The notes: generated by a model from the sequence alone, not told the origin. DNA of 64,000 bases from Staphylococcus hyicus (GCF_000816085.1 NZ_CP008747.1:124001-188000), one strand, 5' to 3'; numbered from the stretch's first letter, positions 47,583 through 57,947 are shown. A program made the numbers and translations.

Positions 47583-48839
47583 TTAGTTAGTTTTTCGATG
47601 ACGTCCTAATAACAATGCACCTAATGCTAAACTTAAACCGCCTGCAAGTGTCGTGCCGAATAAGTCTTCATGACCAGTAGAACCTGTTTCTGGTAAAGTT
47701 TTTAATGCTTTTGATGATGCATTTTTTGGAGATTCAACGTGGTTCACTACTAGTTTTTGACCAGGTAGAATCATATTTTTGTCAGCTAATTGATTGTCTT
47801 TAACTAATTGATCAACTGAAGTGCCACGTTTTTTAGCAATCGATTCTAATGTATCCCCTTTTTGAACTACATACGAATCTTTACCTGTTTGCGTTGTGGA
47901 TGCTTTATCTTGCTTAGGAGTAGTGCTAGTGTCATTATTTTTATCCGTACTGTCTACTTTTGAATTGTCATTTTTGTCTTGTGGTGTCGTTTTGCCGTTA
48001 CTATTATCTTCAGAAGAGTTGTTGTTATCTTCAGTTTGAGGTGCTTGACTGTCATTCAATTTTTTAGCTTCAGCAAGAATATCATTACTTACACTTGGAT
48101 CATCTTTAAGAGATTGAATAAACCCGTTGCGTTGTTCTTCAGTTAAATATGGCAAGTGTAAAATTTCGTAAAATGCGTTTTGTTGAGCCTCATTAAAGTT
48201 ATTTTCTGGTTGAGGTGCTTGTGCGTCATTTGCTTTTTTAGCTTCCGCAAGAATATCATTACTTACACTTGGGTCATCTTTAAGAGATTGGATAAAACCA
48301 TTGCGTTGTTCTTCAGATAAGTATGGTAAATTTAAAATTTCATAAAATGCATTTTGTTGTGCAGCATCAAAGTTAGGTGCTGGTTGAGCAGGCGCTTGAT
48401 TTGCATTAGTAGCTTGAGCTTGTTGTAAAATATCAGCGCTTACACTCGGATCATCTTTAAGACTTTGAATATAGCCGTTACGCTGTTCGTCAGTTAGGTT
48501 CGGTAAATTTACGATTTCATAAAACGCGTTTTGTTGTGCAGCATCAAAGTTAGGTGCTGGTTGAGCAGGCGCTTGATTTGCATTAGTAGCTTGAGCTTGT
48601 TGTAAAATGTTTGCGCTTACACTTGGATCATCCTTAAGACTTTGAATATAGCCGTTACGCTGTTCGTCAGTTAGGTTCGGTAAATTTACGATTTCATAGA
48701 ATGCATTTTGTTGTGCATCAACTGGGCTTGTTTCTTCAGCAGCTAAGGTAGTAGATCCAAGTAATAAAGAACTTGCTATTAAACATGAACCGACACCTAC
48801 AGAGAATTTACGAATACTAAAAAATTGTTTGTTTTCCAT
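47583..48839 (-). CDS. spa: protein A orthologue: four Ig-binding domains, LysM, LPETG
   Basis: A 418-residue wall-anchored immunoglobulin-binding protein. The start at 48839 follows AGGGG by 8-9 bases; the longer frame to 48878 is rejected. YSIRK/GS signal [16 protein letters not shown], then four three-helix domains of about 58 residues (about 38-265) with QQNAFYEI and [13 protein letters not shown], a Lys/Asp/Thr linker, a LysM domain (about 320-363: [19 protein letters not shown]), LPETG (about 381), hydrophobic segment and RHRK tail. Fc-contact residues (QQN, F, Y, RN, IQ, K) are largely kept; domains 1-2 have VN where S. aureus has LH. The octapeptide Xr region of S. aureus is missing. 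This corresponds to the SpsP/SpsQ type of S. pseudintermedius. Confidence 0.95.
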   Translation of the reverse strand: MENKQFFSIRKFSVGVGSCLIASSLLLGSTTLAAEETSPVDAQQNAFYEIVNLPNLTDEQRNGYIQSLKDDPSVSANILQQAQATNANQAPAQPAPNFDAAQQNAFYEIVNLPNLTDEQRNGYIQSLKDDPSVSADILQQAQATNANQAPAQPAPNFDAAQQNAFYEILNLPYLSEEQRNGFIQSLKDDPSVSNDILAEAKKANDAQAPQPENNFNEAQQNAFYEILHLPYLTEEQRNGFIQSLKDDPSVSNDILAEAKKLNDSQAPQTEDNNNSSEDNSNGKTTPQDKNDNSKVDSTDKNNDTSTTPKQDKASTTQTGKDSYVVQKGDTLESIAKKRGTSVDQLVKDNQLADKNMILPGQKLVVNHVESPKNASSKALKTLPETGSTGHEDLFGTTLAGGLSLALGALLLGRHRKTN

Positions 48840-49496
48840 GGAGACATCCCCTTTTAAATAAAATATTAAAAAGCTCAATTTAAGGCTACAATATTTAGAA
48901 ATAAAAATCTAGTGCAATTTCTAAAAATAAAATCTTTAAGCGTTTTGATGTTGTTTATTTTTAAGGGTTTATAAATTATAATTACTTATTTTGTATAACA
49001 AAAAAAGCCCAAAATCATGTTATGCGAAATATGGTTGTGCAAACTTGAATTTGGATATTAAGTTGAGATGTGTAGTCATTACGTTAAATTTTTGCTTTTA
49101 AGTGTAATAATGATGAAAATAAGAAAAAATATTTTCTGAAAGCGTTTTACAAAAGGGTGTTTTGAGAAAAATTTTTGTGAATATTTTGTGCTTCTATTCA
49201 TTTTTTTGCTATTTAAATTGTTTATAATCACTTGAAAGTCACCATTATTATCATTTGTTGCTAAATAAACTTTAGTGATTAATCAATATAGGGTTGTTTT
49301 TTAGTTGAATTGTCGTTTTGCTAATTTAGGGGACCATTTAAGATTAATTTTAAATCTATCTTAATTTTTTAATATATAAAAAATAAATGTTTTATAATGT
49401 AAATGAGTAAGTCTTGTTTGATTCGAGTCATGCATGTTCTGGATCTCCCAATAGAGCAAGACCAAAAAATTTATAGAGAGAAAGTGAGTGGTTCGT
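48840..49496. other. 657-bp AT-rich gap between spa and CPBP copy B
   Basis: Divergent upstream region of spa (minus) and the CPBP gene (plus). No ORF of interest on either strand and no sarS gene, which adjoins spa in S. aureus. A TATAAT at about 49391-49396 could be the -10 for the plus-strand gene, with no good -35. Its length suggests regulatory sequence for spa. Confidence 0.5.
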
Positions 49497-50249
49497 ATGG
49501 AAAAACACACTAAGTTCATCATCGCATATTTTATTGTCTCAGGTTTAGGTATGAGTATTATGAACTTTGGGCTGGGTATCGAATATGGTACTGAGAATTT
49601 CCTATTCTCCTATATTGCAGTACTTGTGATTTTAGCTCTGATGGCTAGTATTTATGGTTTACGTTATAGAGCGTCATTTTCAATGCAAACGCCGAAACCA
49701 GAGAAAACATTTTTTTACTTCTTACCATTTATTCCCTTTGTAACATTGACGGTTTTGGCACTCATTACAGCAAGTGCAACGTTTAGTTTCACACCGCTTT
49801 ATTTGTTTCCACTCGTGACTTCATTAATTATAGGTATTGCGGAAGAAGGCGCATTCAGAGGGATTTTACTTGGGGGACTTGCACGTCATATGAAACCAAT
49901 CTACGCGGTCTTGATTTCAGCACTCCTTTTTGCGCTATTACATTTGAAGAATGTCGTAGGTGGCTTGCCATTACCTGATGCAACTTTACAAGCTGTGACA
50001 ACGATTCCTATTGGACTCTTCTTAGGTGTACTCTACGTCTATACTCGACAAATTATTTTCCCAATATTGTTTCACATGTTTTGGGACTATATTTTTATCT
50101 CAAATGTATACGATGCGTTTAAATATGCACAACAATTTTTAAATGTGATTGAATACTCATTGTATATTGTTACGGCGATATTATTAGTTCACATGATTAA
50201 AATGCCGCCTTTCGGTAGAAAGATAGAAGAAAACCCAGAAAAGCCATAG
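49497..50249 (+). CDS. CPBP-family membrane protease flanking protein A (copy B)
   Basis: A 250-residue paralogue of 46764-47504 with the same motif set (EEGAFRG, LLHLKN, HMFWDY) and the same helix layout. ATG 49497 is preferred; the GTG three codons earlier overlaps the ribosome site. It lies on the other side of protein A. Intact EExxxR and His motifs suggest it is an active protease. Role inferred as for copy A. Confidence 0.85.
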   Translation: MEKHTKFIIAYFIVSGLGMSIMNFGLGIEYGTENFLFSYIAVLVILALMASIYGLRYRASFSMQTPKPEKTFFYFLPFIPFVTLTVLALITASATFSFTPLYLFPLVTSLIIGIAEEGAFRGILLGGLARHMKPIYAVLISALLFALLHLKNVVGGLPLPDATLQAVTTIPIGLFLGVLYVYTRQIIFPILFHMFWDYIFISNVYDAFKYAQQFLNVIEYSLYIVTAILLVHMIKMPPFGRKIEENPEKP

Positions 50250-50311
50250 GCATTCATGGATATATCTGATATGGTCGGCAAGATGTTATAAAATCAAATA
50301 TTACGTTTAAT

Positions 50312-50356
50312 AAAGGTTTTGGGATTCTTTTAATGAATCTTGAAGCCTTTTTAAAT
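50312..50356 (+). terminator. terminator after CPBP copy B
   Basis: AAAGGTTTTGGGATTC / GAATCTTGAAGCCTTT hairpin with some wobble pairs followed by TTTTT. The rest of 50357-50547 holds nothing recognisable. Confidence 0.75.
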
Positions 50357-50547
50357 ACTGTAAATGCCACGATTGTCATTAAAGTCACGTTTGATGTGTG
50401 GATTCAGGTTTCTTTTTAGGATGAATGACTTTTGCATTTTGGGTATAGACTTTTAGAAATCATTGATTTTCTGTAAACATGTATGCCATTTGGAATCATC
50501 TTATTGTATGATAAAAAGGGAAACGTTAAAATATTGGAGGTTGTTTT

Positions 50548-51291
50548 GTGACACAATCGCAGCCAAAGTTTTTAAACATTTATAATACGTTGTTCGAAGA
50601 GATTCAAATGGGAAAGTTTCCAGGAGGGCAAGCACTCCCAACTGAGAAAGTATTGTGTGAGCGTTTTGGTGTGAGTCGGATGACATTACGTCAAGCGATT
50701 AAAATTCTCGTTGAAGATGGTGTGATTGAAAGTATTCGTGGTAAAGGTCACATTGTCATTCCGCAAATGAGGGTACATCACGCATCAAGTGTGACATTGT
50801 TAGAACACCCGCTACATCAAATGTCACGCCACGCTATGACGTTAGGTTCATTGAACTATCGTGTAGATTTAGAAAGTGAGTATACGAACCATCTATTTAC
50901 AGATCATCCTTCTGCTGTCATTGCAATGGAGCGTTATTATTTTGAAAAAGATAATGAAAGTAACCATGCAGATGCACTGTGTTTTACATTTATTCCAGTG
51001 AATGTCATTGATACTTTTAAAATTAATACTCAAAGTGAACGTCAAATGCGTCAATTTGTAGAAGAAACAGTTTATATGAATGCATACCAATCTGATTTGA
51101 AATACTCGATTACAAAAGCACCTATCTTTAAAAATCATAAGCATATTTTTGAAGGCGGCGCTTCATGTTGGCTTGTCGTTGAAAATGTATATGGTAATCA
51201 CACGAGTCCAATTTTAGTTAATAAATGGTATTTACCGCAAGAACGTTTTGAAATCATCGTCTCACGTGTGAGAACAGATCATACAAATTAG
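50548..51291 (+). CDS. GntR-family regulator next to the deo operon
   Basis: A 247-residue protein starting at GTG with GGAGG 8 bases upstream. The winged helix-turn-helix (about 8-75: LPTEKVLCERFGVSRMTLRQ, AIKILVEDGVIESIRGKG) is followed by a UTRA-like effector domain. It directly precedes the deoxyribonucleoside operon, separated by a terminator. Control of that operon, perhaps through the TAGACAAAT repeats, is inferred from position. Confidence 0.82.
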   Translation: MTQSQPKFLNIYNTLFEEIQMGKFPGGQALPTEKVLCERFGVSRMTLRQAIKILVEDGVIESIRGKGHIVIPQMRVHHASSVTLLEHPLHQMSRHAMTLGSLNYRVDLESEYTNHLFTDHPSAVIAMERYYFEKDNESNHADALCFTFIPVNVIDTFKINTQSERQMRQFVEETVYMNAYQSDLKYSITKAPIFKNHKHIFEGGASCWLVVENVYGNHTSPILVNKWYLPQERFEIIVSRVRTDHTN

Positions 51292-51328
51292 ACAATGTTC
51301 TTGGATAAAATAAATAAGGAATATGAAG

Positions 51329-51362
51329 AAGCGATACTGCAATAGCAGTGTGGCTTTTTTGT
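51329..51362 (+). terminator. terminator of the GntR gene
   Basis: AGC-GAT-ACTGC-AAT-GCAGT-GTG-GCT hairpin followed by TTTTTT. Confidence 0.8.
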
Positions 51363-51432
51363 GTAGTCTAAGGCTAGGTGTAGGACAGCACACAGTGAGA
51401 AGGTTGTTCTAAAAGTTGTCATATTTTACATA

Positions 51433-51461
51433 TTGAAAGCGCTATCTACATCATGTATTAT
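51433..51461 (+). promoter_or_regulatory. deo operon promoter overlapped by a cre site
   Basis: TTGAAA (51433-51438), 17-base spacer, TATTAT (51456-51461). TGAAAGCGCTATCT at 51434-51447 matches 13 of 14 positions of the CcpA cre consensus and overlaps the -35, predicting glucose repression of nucleoside use. Confidence 0.72.
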
Positions 51462-51470
51462 ATAAGTGGT

Positions 51471-51499
51471 TAGACAAATAGACAAATATATAGACAAAT
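51471..51499 (+). repeat. three TAGACAAAT direct repeats after the deo promoter
   Basis: TAGACAAAT occurs at 51471-51479, 51479-51487 and 51491-51499, just downstream of the -10 and 18 bases before the deoD ATG. The position suits a repressor operator or leader element. Confidence 0.6.
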
Positions 51500-51516
51500 T
51501 ATTGGGGGTTTTTATT

Positions 51517-52224
51517 ATGAAAGCAACACCACATATTAAACCGATGAACGACGTGGAAATCGCCGAAACGGTGTTATTACCAGGGGACCCATTACGCGCA
51601 AAATTTATTGCTGAAACGTATTTAGAAGACGTACAACAATTTAATACGGTACGTAATATGTATGGATATACGGGAACGTACAAAGGCAAGAAAGTGTCTG
51701 TGATGGGCTCAGGCATGGGGATTCCGTCTATAGGCATCTACTCTTATGAGTTAATTCATACATTTGGCTGTAAAAAATTAATCCGTGTAGGTTCTTGCGG
51801 AGCGATGCAAGAAAATATTAACTTGTATGATGTGATCATTGCGCAAGGCGCGTCTACGGATTCAAATTATGTTAATCAGTATCAATTACCAGGTCATTTT
51901 TCACCAATTGCATCATATCATTTACTTGAAAAAGCCGTAGCTAAAGCACGTGACAACGGAACAACATATCATGTAGGGAATATTTTATCGAGCGACATTT
52001 TCTACAACGCAGATGAGACAGCATCAAAACGTTGGATGCGCATGGGTATTTTAGGTGTTGAAATGGAATCTGCAGCACTTTATATGAATGCGACGTATGC
52101 GGGCGTTGAAGCTTTAGGTATTTTTACCGTGAGCGATCACTTAATTCGAGAAGAATTTACGACTCCAGAAGAAAGAGAACGTGCGTTTACGGATATGATT
52201 GAAATTGCACTTTCTTTAGCATAA
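51517..52224 (+). CDS. deoD: purine-nucleoside phosphorylase DeoD
   Basis: A 235-residue hexameric-type enzyme, the usual length. It splits purine (deoxy)nucleosides with phosphate into base and (deoxy)ribose-1-phosphate. Motifs: LLPGDPLRAKFIAE, GSGMGIPSIGIYSYEL, RVGSCGAMQ and VEMESAALY (substrate Glu), with the catalytic Asp in SDHL. ATG 51517 follows GGGGG; the longer frame to 51466 crosses the operator repeats and is rejected. First gene of deoD-tet38-deoC-deoB. Confidence 0.95.
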   Translation: MKATPHIKPMNDVEIAETVLLPGDPLRAKFIAETYLEDVQQFNTVRNMYGYTGTYKGKKVSVMGSGMGIPSIGIYSYELIHTFGCKKLIRVGSCGAMQENINLYDVIIAQGASTDSNYVNQYQLPGHFSPIASYHLLEKAVAKARDNGTTYHVGNILSSDIFYNADETASKRWMRMGILGVEMESAALYMNATYAGVEALGIFTVSDHLIREEFTTPEERERAFTDMIEIALSLA

Positions 52225-52234
52225 GAGGTGAGTC

Positions 52235-53596
52235 ATGATGGATTATGTCAAAGTTAAAAGAGCTGTACCAATATTACTATTTTTATTCGTTTTCAGTTTA
52301 GTCATTGATAATTCATTTAAGCTCATTTCAGTTGCAATTGCTGATGATTTAAATATTTCAGTGACGACCGTGAGTTGGCAAGCGACACTTGCGGGTCTAG
52401 TAATTGGGATCGGTGCAGTGGTATATGCGTCTTTATCTGATGCCATTAGCATTCGTACATTATTTATTTATGGTGTATTTTTAATTATTATCGGGTCAAT
52501 TATTGGCTATATTTTCCAACATCAATTTGCGCTCGTATTGGCAGGCCGTATTATCCAAACAGCAGGACTTGCTGCAGCAGAAACGTTATATGTCATTTAT
52601 GTCGCAAAGTATTTATCTAAAGATGATCAGAAAACATATCTTGGATTGAGTACGAGTAGCTATTCCTTATCACTTGTTATTGGGACATTGTCTGGTGGAT
52701 TTATTTCAACGTATTTACATTGGACAAACATGTTTCTCATCGCATTAATTGTGATATTTACATTGCCATTTTTATTTAAATTATTACCAAAAGAAAATAA
52801 TACAAATAAAGCCCATTTGGACTTTATTGGATTGATTTTAGTAGCAACTATTGCGACAACAGTGATGTTATTTATCACCAACTTTAATTGGTTATATATG
52901 ATTGGCGCATTGATTGCCATAGCAGTATTTGCGTTATACATTAAAAATGCCAAACATCCACTAGTGGATAAATCATTTTTCCAAAACAAACGCTATGCAT
53001 CATTCTTATTTATTGTATTTGTCATGTATGCGATTCAATTGGGCTATATTTTTACATTCCCATTTATCATGCAACAAATTTATCATTTTGAATTAGATAC
53101 AACGTCACTCTTATTAATTCCAGGTTATTTAGTTGCAGTGGTTACAGGGGCATTGAGTGGGAAAATTGGTAATTACTTAACATCCAAACAAGCAACGATT
53201 ACAGCAATTGTTCTCATTGCACTCAGCCTATTCTTACCATCATTTACTGTAGGTCAACACGTCTCAATATTTGTGATTTCGATGATCTTCTTTGCAGGTA
53301 GCTTTGCGTTAATGTATGCACCATTATTGAACGAAACGATTCGCACTATTGATATTCATATGACAGGTGTCGCAATTGGATTCTACAATTTAATTATTAA
53401 CGTGGCAGTTTCAGTCGGAATAGCAATCGCAGCTGCTTTAATTGATTTAAAAGCGTTGAATTTCCCTGGAAATAATGCTGTTGAAACGCATTTTGGCGTT
53501 ATCTTGTTTATACTTGGTTTGATGAGTTTGGTGGGTCTAGCATTATTTATAATATTGAATAGATGGACAAAATCGGAAGTTAGTAAAGAAAGTTAA
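52235..53596 (+). CDS. tet38: MFS efflux transporter Tet38
   Basis: A 453-residue drug/H+ antiporter with 14 predicted membrane helices. Long blocks such as SVTTVSWQATLAGLVIGIG and YVIYVAKYLSK, and placement between deoD and deoC, correspond to S. aureus Tet38, which exports tetracycline and some fatty acids and has been linked to host-cell uptake. GAGGTG precedes the ATG, 10 bases after deoD. Its placement within the deo operon suggests joint transcription, including cre control. Confidence 0.88.
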   Translation: MMDYVKVKRAVPILLFLFVFSLVIDNSFKLISVAIADDLNISVTTVSWQATLAGLVIGIGAVVYASLSDAISIRTLFIYGVFLIIIGSIIGYIFQHQFALVLAGRIIQTAGLAAAETLYVIYVAKYLSKDDQKTYLGLSTSSYSLSLVIGTLSGGFISTYLHWTNMFLIALIVIFTLPFLFKLLPKENNTNKAHLDFIGLILVATIATTVMLFITNFNWLYMIGALIAIAVFALYIKNAKHPLVDKSFFQNKRYASFLFIVFVMYAIQLGYIFTFPFIMQQIYHFELDTTSLLLIPGYLVAVVTGALSGKIGNYLTSKQATITAIVLIALSLFLPSFTVGQHVSIFVISMIFFAGSFALMYAPLLNETIRTIDIHMTGVAIGFYNLIINVAVSVGIAIAAALIDLKALNFPGNNAVETHFGVILFILGLMSLVGLALFIILNRWTKSEVSKES

Positions 53597-53608
53597 AGGA
53601 GTTTGAAT

Positions 53609-54271
53609 ATGAATTTTGAAAAATATATTGATCATACACTTTTAAAACCGGAGTCGACACGTGCACAAATCGACAACATTATTGAAGAGGCAAAAAATTA
53701 TCACTTTAAATCTATTTGCGTTAATCCTACACATGTTGCGTATGCCCATGAGAAATTGGCAGATTCAGATGTCTTAGTATGTACGGTTATTGGGTTCCCA
53801 TTAGGTGCGAATACACCTGAAGTAAAAGCGTTCGAAACGACAAACGCAATTGACAATGGGGCTGATGAAATTGATATGGTGATCAACATCGGCGCATTAA
53901 AAGACGGTCGTTATGATGATGTTCAAAAAGACATCGAAGCTGTCGTAAAAGCTGCACAAGGAAAAACAGTTAAAGTCATTATTGAGACGACATTATTAAC
54001 AGATGACGAGAAAGTGAAAGCATGTGAATTATCAAAAGCAGCACAAGCGACATTTGTGAAAACATCTACAGGATTCGCAGGGGGTGGCGCAACAGTCGCG
54101 GACGTGAAGTTAATGAAAGAAACAGTAGGCGATGCACTTGAAGTGAAAGCGTCCGGCGGTGTACGTAATTTAGATGATTTTAAAGCAATGATTGATGCAG
54201 GTGCGACACGTATCGGTGCAAGTGCTGGCGTTCAAATTATGCAAGGTTTAGAATCCGATTCAGATTACTAA
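53609..54271 (+). CDS. deoC: deoxyribose-phosphate aldolase
   Basis: A 220-residue class I aldolase that cleaves 2-deoxyribose-5-phosphate to glyceraldehyde-3-phosphate and acetaldehyde. Motifs: [10 protein letters not shown], the Schiff-base lysine in VKTSTGF, and the phosphate site in KASGGVR. ATG 53609 follows AAAGGAG by 7 bases; a TTG two codons upstream is not favoured. It takes the product of DeoB. Confidence 0.95.
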   Translation: MNFEKYIDHTLLKPESTRAQIDNIIEEAKNYHFKSICVNPTHVAYAHEKLADSDVLVCTVIGFPLGANTPEVKAFETTNAIDNGADEIDMVINIGALKDGRYDDVQKDIEAVVKAAQGKTVKVIIETTLLTDDEKVKACELSKAAQATFVKTSTGFAGGGATVADVKLMKETVGDALEVKASGGVRNLDDFKAMIDAGATRIGASAGVQIMQGLESDSDY

Positions 54272-54300
54272 GCAAGCATCAGACATAAGGAGGGGTTACA

Positions 54301-55476
54301 ATGGCAACATTTAACCGTGTACATTTAATCGTAATGGACTCTGTGGGAATTGGTGAAGCGCCTGATGCCCACAAATTTGGTGACGAAGGGTCACATACAC
54401 TCCGTCATACGTTAGAAGGTTTTGATCAATCATTACCCAACTTAGAAAAACTTGGGCTCGGTAACATCGATGCTTTACCGGTCATCGACCGAGTGGACCA
54501 TCCAATGGCGTACTATCATAAGTTGAGTGAAGCCTCAGTCGGAAAAGATACAATGACAGGACACTGGGAAATGATGGGTTTAAATATCATGCAGCCGTTT
54601 AAAGTCTACCCAGACGGTTTTCCAGAGGAACTTATTCAAGAGATTGAAGCGATGACAGGTCGTAAAGTGGTCGCAAACCGCCCAGCATCTGGTACACAAA
54701 TTATCGATGAGTGGGGCGAACATCAAATGAAGACAGGAGACTTAATTGTCTATACGTCGGCAGACCCTGTGCTTCAAATCGCAGCACACGAAGATATCAT
54801 TCCTTTAGAAGAGCTGTATGACATTTGCGAAAAAGTTCGTGAACTCACAAAAGATCCGAAATATTTAATCGGTCGTATTATCGCACGCCCATACGTGGGT
54901 GAGCCAGGCAACTTTACGCGTACAAGTAACCGTCATGACTATGCGTTAAAACCATTTGGCGCGACGGTCATGAATGCTTTGAAAGATGACGGTTATGACG
55001 TTATTGCGATTGGTAAAATTAATGACATCTATGATGGCGAAGGGGTCACTGAAGCTGTCCGTACGAAGAGTAACATGGACGGTATGGACCAATTAATGAA
55101 AATCGTCCAAAAAGACTTTAAAGGTTTAAGTTTTTTAAACTTAGTCGATTTTGACGCATTATATGGTCATCGCCGTGACAAACCAGGTTACGCCCAAGCG
55201 ATAAAAGATTTTGATAATCGCTTACCTGAATTATTTGGCCACATGCGTGAAGATGATTTATTAATCATTACAGCAGACCATGGAAATGACCCAACAGCTG
55301 AAGGTACAGATCACACACGTGAATACATTCCAGTACTATGGTATAGCCCAAAATTCAAAGAAGGCCATGCGCTCGATGGCGATACGACGTTCAGTTCAAT
55401 TGGAGCCACAATTGCCGATAACTTCGGCGTGAAACTACCAGAATTTGGTCACAGTTATTTAAACGATTTAAAATAA
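54301..55476 (+). CDS. deoB: phosphopentomutase
   Basis: A 391-residue Mn-dependent enzyme of the alkaline-phosphatase superfamily, typical length. It converts (deoxy)ribose-1-phosphate to the 5-phosphate between DeoD and DeoC. Motifs: [15 protein letters not shown] (first metal Asp), [12 protein letters not shown] (phosphorylated Thr), ADHGND and [14 protein letters not shown] (metal ligands). AAGGAGG precedes the ATG. Last gene of the operon, followed by a strong terminator. Confidence 0.95.
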   Translation: MATFNRVHLIVMDSVGIGEAPDAHKFGDEGSHTLRHTLEGFDQSLPNLEKLGLGNIDALPVIDRVDHPMAYYHKLSEASVGKDTMTGHWEMMGLNIMQPFKVYPDGFPEELIQEIEAMTGRKVVANRPASGTQIIDEWGEHQMKTGDLIVYTSADPVLQIAAHEDIIPLEELYDICEKVRELTKDPKYLIGRIIARPYVGEPGNFTRTSNRHDYALKPFGATVMNALKDDGYDVIAIGKINDIYDGEGVTEAVRTKSNMDGMDQLMKIVQKDFKGLSFLNLVDFDALYGHRRDKPGYAQAIKDFDNRLPELFGHMREDDLLIITADHGNDPTAEGTDHTREYIPVLWYSPKFKEGHALDGDTTFSSIGATIADNFGVKLPEFGHSYLNDLK

Positions 55477-55485
55477 AACAATGTT

Positions 55486-55541
55486 ACACGAGATAAGTGC
55501 AGACTAAAAAAGTCGTGACTTCTTATCTCGTGTATTTTATT
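55486..55541 (+). terminator. deo operon terminator
   Basis: ACACGAGATAAGT / ACTTCTTATCTCGTGT arms with an internal stem-loop (GACT/AGTC), followed by ATTTTATT. Confidence 0.82.
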
Positions 55542-55631
55542 ATGAGTAAAAAACGGGTATAGTACTATGCAATCGATGCGCAACACAGGGGAATGAAAAT
55601 TAAGTTATTTGGGAGAATCGAGGTTACGTGT

Positions 55632-56498
55632 GTGAAAAAAATAAAAATATGGATAAGTGGTGTCATTACAGTGATCGTGCTTGCAATTGTTGTGGGTTTT
55701 ATTGCTATTCATAAAGATGCAACACGTTATGAAAATGCGCATGCCAATTATATCAATGATCATACACCGACATTGTTTTTGCACGGCACAAGTGGCACAT
55801 TAAATTCACTGAGCTATTTAATTCAACAAGCACAAAATAGAGGGGTCACACAAGATGTCATCGTTGCACATGTGGCAAGTAATGGTGCAGTGACGTTTGA
55901 GGGTGTACTTTCCAAAAATGCGGTAAACCCTATCGTACAAATTGAATTAGAAGATAACGACAATATGGACTTAAATGCCAATGCCAAATGGATTAAAAAT
56001 GTGTTAACACAACTCCAAAATCAGTATCAGTTTAAACACTTTAATTTTGTGGGTCATTCTATGGGTAATACGTCATTTGCCCAATATATGCTAAATTATG
56101 GCAATGACACATCGTTACCTCAACTGAAGAAAGAAGTAAATATTGCAGGCACATATAATGGTGTTCTCGGTCAAAATGAAGATATCAACGAAGTGAAAGT
56201 GGATCAAAATGGTAAGCCCAGTCGTATGATTCCGCCTTATCAAGGGTTTCGTAAGCTAAAAGATGTCTATAAAGGGAAAGACATTGAAGTATTAAACATT
56301 TATGGAGATATCTTGGATGGCACACATTCTGATGGCATCGTTTCAGCAAGCTCGTCAAAGTCTTTGAAATATTTGTTAGGCGATAGCCCTAAACGCTATC
56401 AGGAACTCAAGTATGAAGGGGAAGATGCGGAACATTCTGCGATACATGACAATCCAGATGTTGCCAACGATATCCTTCCCTTTTTATGGGGGAAATAA
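55632..56498 (+). CDS. DUF915 alpha/beta-hydrolase, membrane-anchored (copy 2)
   Basis: A 288-residue paralogue of 39714-40580: N-terminal anchor, TLFLHGTSGT, nucleophile elbow GHSMGN, YGDILDGTHSDG and the C-terminal HSAIHDNP. GTG 55632 with an upstream GAGG is chosen because copy 1 also starts at GTG in the same place; an ATG at 55593 would add 13 residues and has its SD directly abutting. Substrate unknown. Confidence 0.82.
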   Translation: MKKIKIWISGVITVIVLAIVVGFIAIHKDATRYENAHANYINDHTPTLFLHGTSGTLNSLSYLIQQAQNRGVTQDVIVAHVASNGAVTFEGVLSKNAVNPIVQIELEDNDNMDLNANAKWIKNVLTQLQNQYQFKHFNFVGHSMGNTSFAQYMLNYGNDTSLPQLKKEVNIAGTYNGVLGQNEDINEVKVDQNGKPSRMIPPYQGFRKLKDVYKGKDIEVLNIYGDILDGTHSDGIVSASSSKSLKYLLGDSPKRYQELKYEGEDAEHSAIHDNPDVANDILPFLWGK

Positions 56499-56511
56499 AC
56501 ATACTAAGATT

Positions 56512-56558
56512 AGCGGTGAGGAATTTTATGACGATAGAATTCTTCACCGCTATTTTTT
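56512..56558 (+). terminator. terminator after DUF915 copy 2
   Basis: AGCGGTGAGGAATTTTAT / AGAATTCTTCACCGCT hairpin followed by ATTTTTT. Confidence 0.85.
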
Positions 56559-56559
56559 A

Positions 56560-56747
56560 TAGTGGTAGAGAGAAGTAGATCGTCCAGCTCCTTGGTTAAT
56601 TAAACCGTACTATAAACTGATCAGCTTCACTCTCCTTTTGAAATTCGTTTAAGTATGTTGGGTTCTTGAAACCGTGTATAGGAAAAAGAGATGAAAAAGG
56701 TCATAGTGAAGAGAAACTTCTCAAATCCAAAAATGAGGTGATTTTCT
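56560..56747 (+). other. non-coding left part of IS110 element, candidate bridge RNA
   Basis: A 188-base gap between the preceding terminator and the IS110 transposase ATG. IS110-family elements encode a structured bridge RNA in the non-coding end next to the transposase gene, upstream in the IS110 subgroup. Small dyads are visible (for example GAGAA-ACTTCTC near 56712-56727). I cannot define the element's left boundary because this family lacks long terminal inverted repeats. Confidence 0.4.
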
Positions 56748-57947
56748 ATGCATTATTTAGGGCTTGATGTAAGTAAAAATCAGAGCTACATTGCACATTA
56801 TGAAGACCAAAAACTAATTAATGAATTCTTGCTCACTCATACGAAACAGTCATTTCAAAAATTTCGAGTTTATATATCTTCGTTAGATAATCCAATCATT
56901 ATATACGAATCTACAGGTGTCTATTCTAGACCAATTTGTGATTTTTGTACGAATAATCGATTTAAGTTCTACGAATTAAATCCTCTAGAAGCTAATTTTA
57001 AAACGAAATCACTCCGAGCTAATAAAACAGATAAAGCGGATGCACATAAATTGGCACTCTTAGGATATAGTTTACCTTCATTAACGTCTAAACATCAAAA
57101 TCGTGAGCTATATGACGAACTAAAGGAGTATGCTCGCTTTTATTTGGAACTAGAGAAACAAGAAAACGTTCTTAAAGTTCAATTACTTGAAACAATGCAT
57201 CAAACTTTCCCCTTTTTTGAAAAATTATTTAAAAATAGATATTCAACTATAAGTCTGAATTTAGCTCATGTTTTTCCGCATGCTTCAATGGTGAGTGACT
57301 TGACTAAAGAAGAAATCACAGAAGTGATTTCCAATGCTTCCTTAAAGGGTATGAGCGCTATTAAAATTGAAAACTACGGAGACAAGCTTATTCATTTAGC
57401 TAATGAAAGTTTTCCGTGCGTATCTAAAGATCATTTTTTAGTTAAAAAAGTAAGATTCGTAGCTAAAAGCCTTTTACATCTTCAAGAAGAAAGAAAACAT
57501 TACAGTCAAGAAATGATTAATTTAGCCCAACAACTTCCGGAATTCGAAATTCTTCTTTCTATTCCTGGTTTTGGAAGACTAACAACAGCTTTATTTATCG
57601 GAGAATTAGGGGATATTAGAAGATTTTCTAGTCATAAAAAATTAAATGCTTACGTTGGTATTGATATTCGTAGATATCAATCAGGACAATCACATTATAA
57701 AGATACTATTAACCGTAGAGGAAATAAAAAGGCAAGAAAGTTATTATATTTAATTGTTCTGAATATAATTAGAGGGCAATCTAGATTTCGAAACCACATC
57801 AATGATTATTACTATAAATTAAAATCGCAGCCTTATGGAAAGCCCCACAAGACTGCAATAGTAGCGTGTATCAACAAACTACTTAAAACGATTCACTACT
57901 TAATTATGAATAATTGTACATATGATTATGAAATGTCACCACATTGA
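56748..57947 (+). mobile_element. IS110-family transposase (DEDD recombinase)
   Basis: A 399-residue transposase. The N-terminal RuvC-like DEDD domain shows GLDVSK (Asp7), YESTGVY (Glu60) and NKTDKADAHKLA (Asp pair near 98-101). The C-terminal Transposase_20 domain shows SIPGFGRLTTALFIGELG and the conserved Ser region YQSGQSHYKDTINRRGNK. ATGAGGTG precedes the ATG. The frame is intact and full length, so the element may be active. Downstream, a hairpin (ACCTTATT/AATAAGGT, 57976-58005) closes the transcript; the right boundary probably lies before the dispersed repeat at 58058. Confidence 0.92.

Noticed and set aside
48840..49496. Search for a sarS-type regulator next to spa
   Set aside because: No ORF encoding a SarA-family protein is seen on either strand; only AT-rich non-coding sequence.
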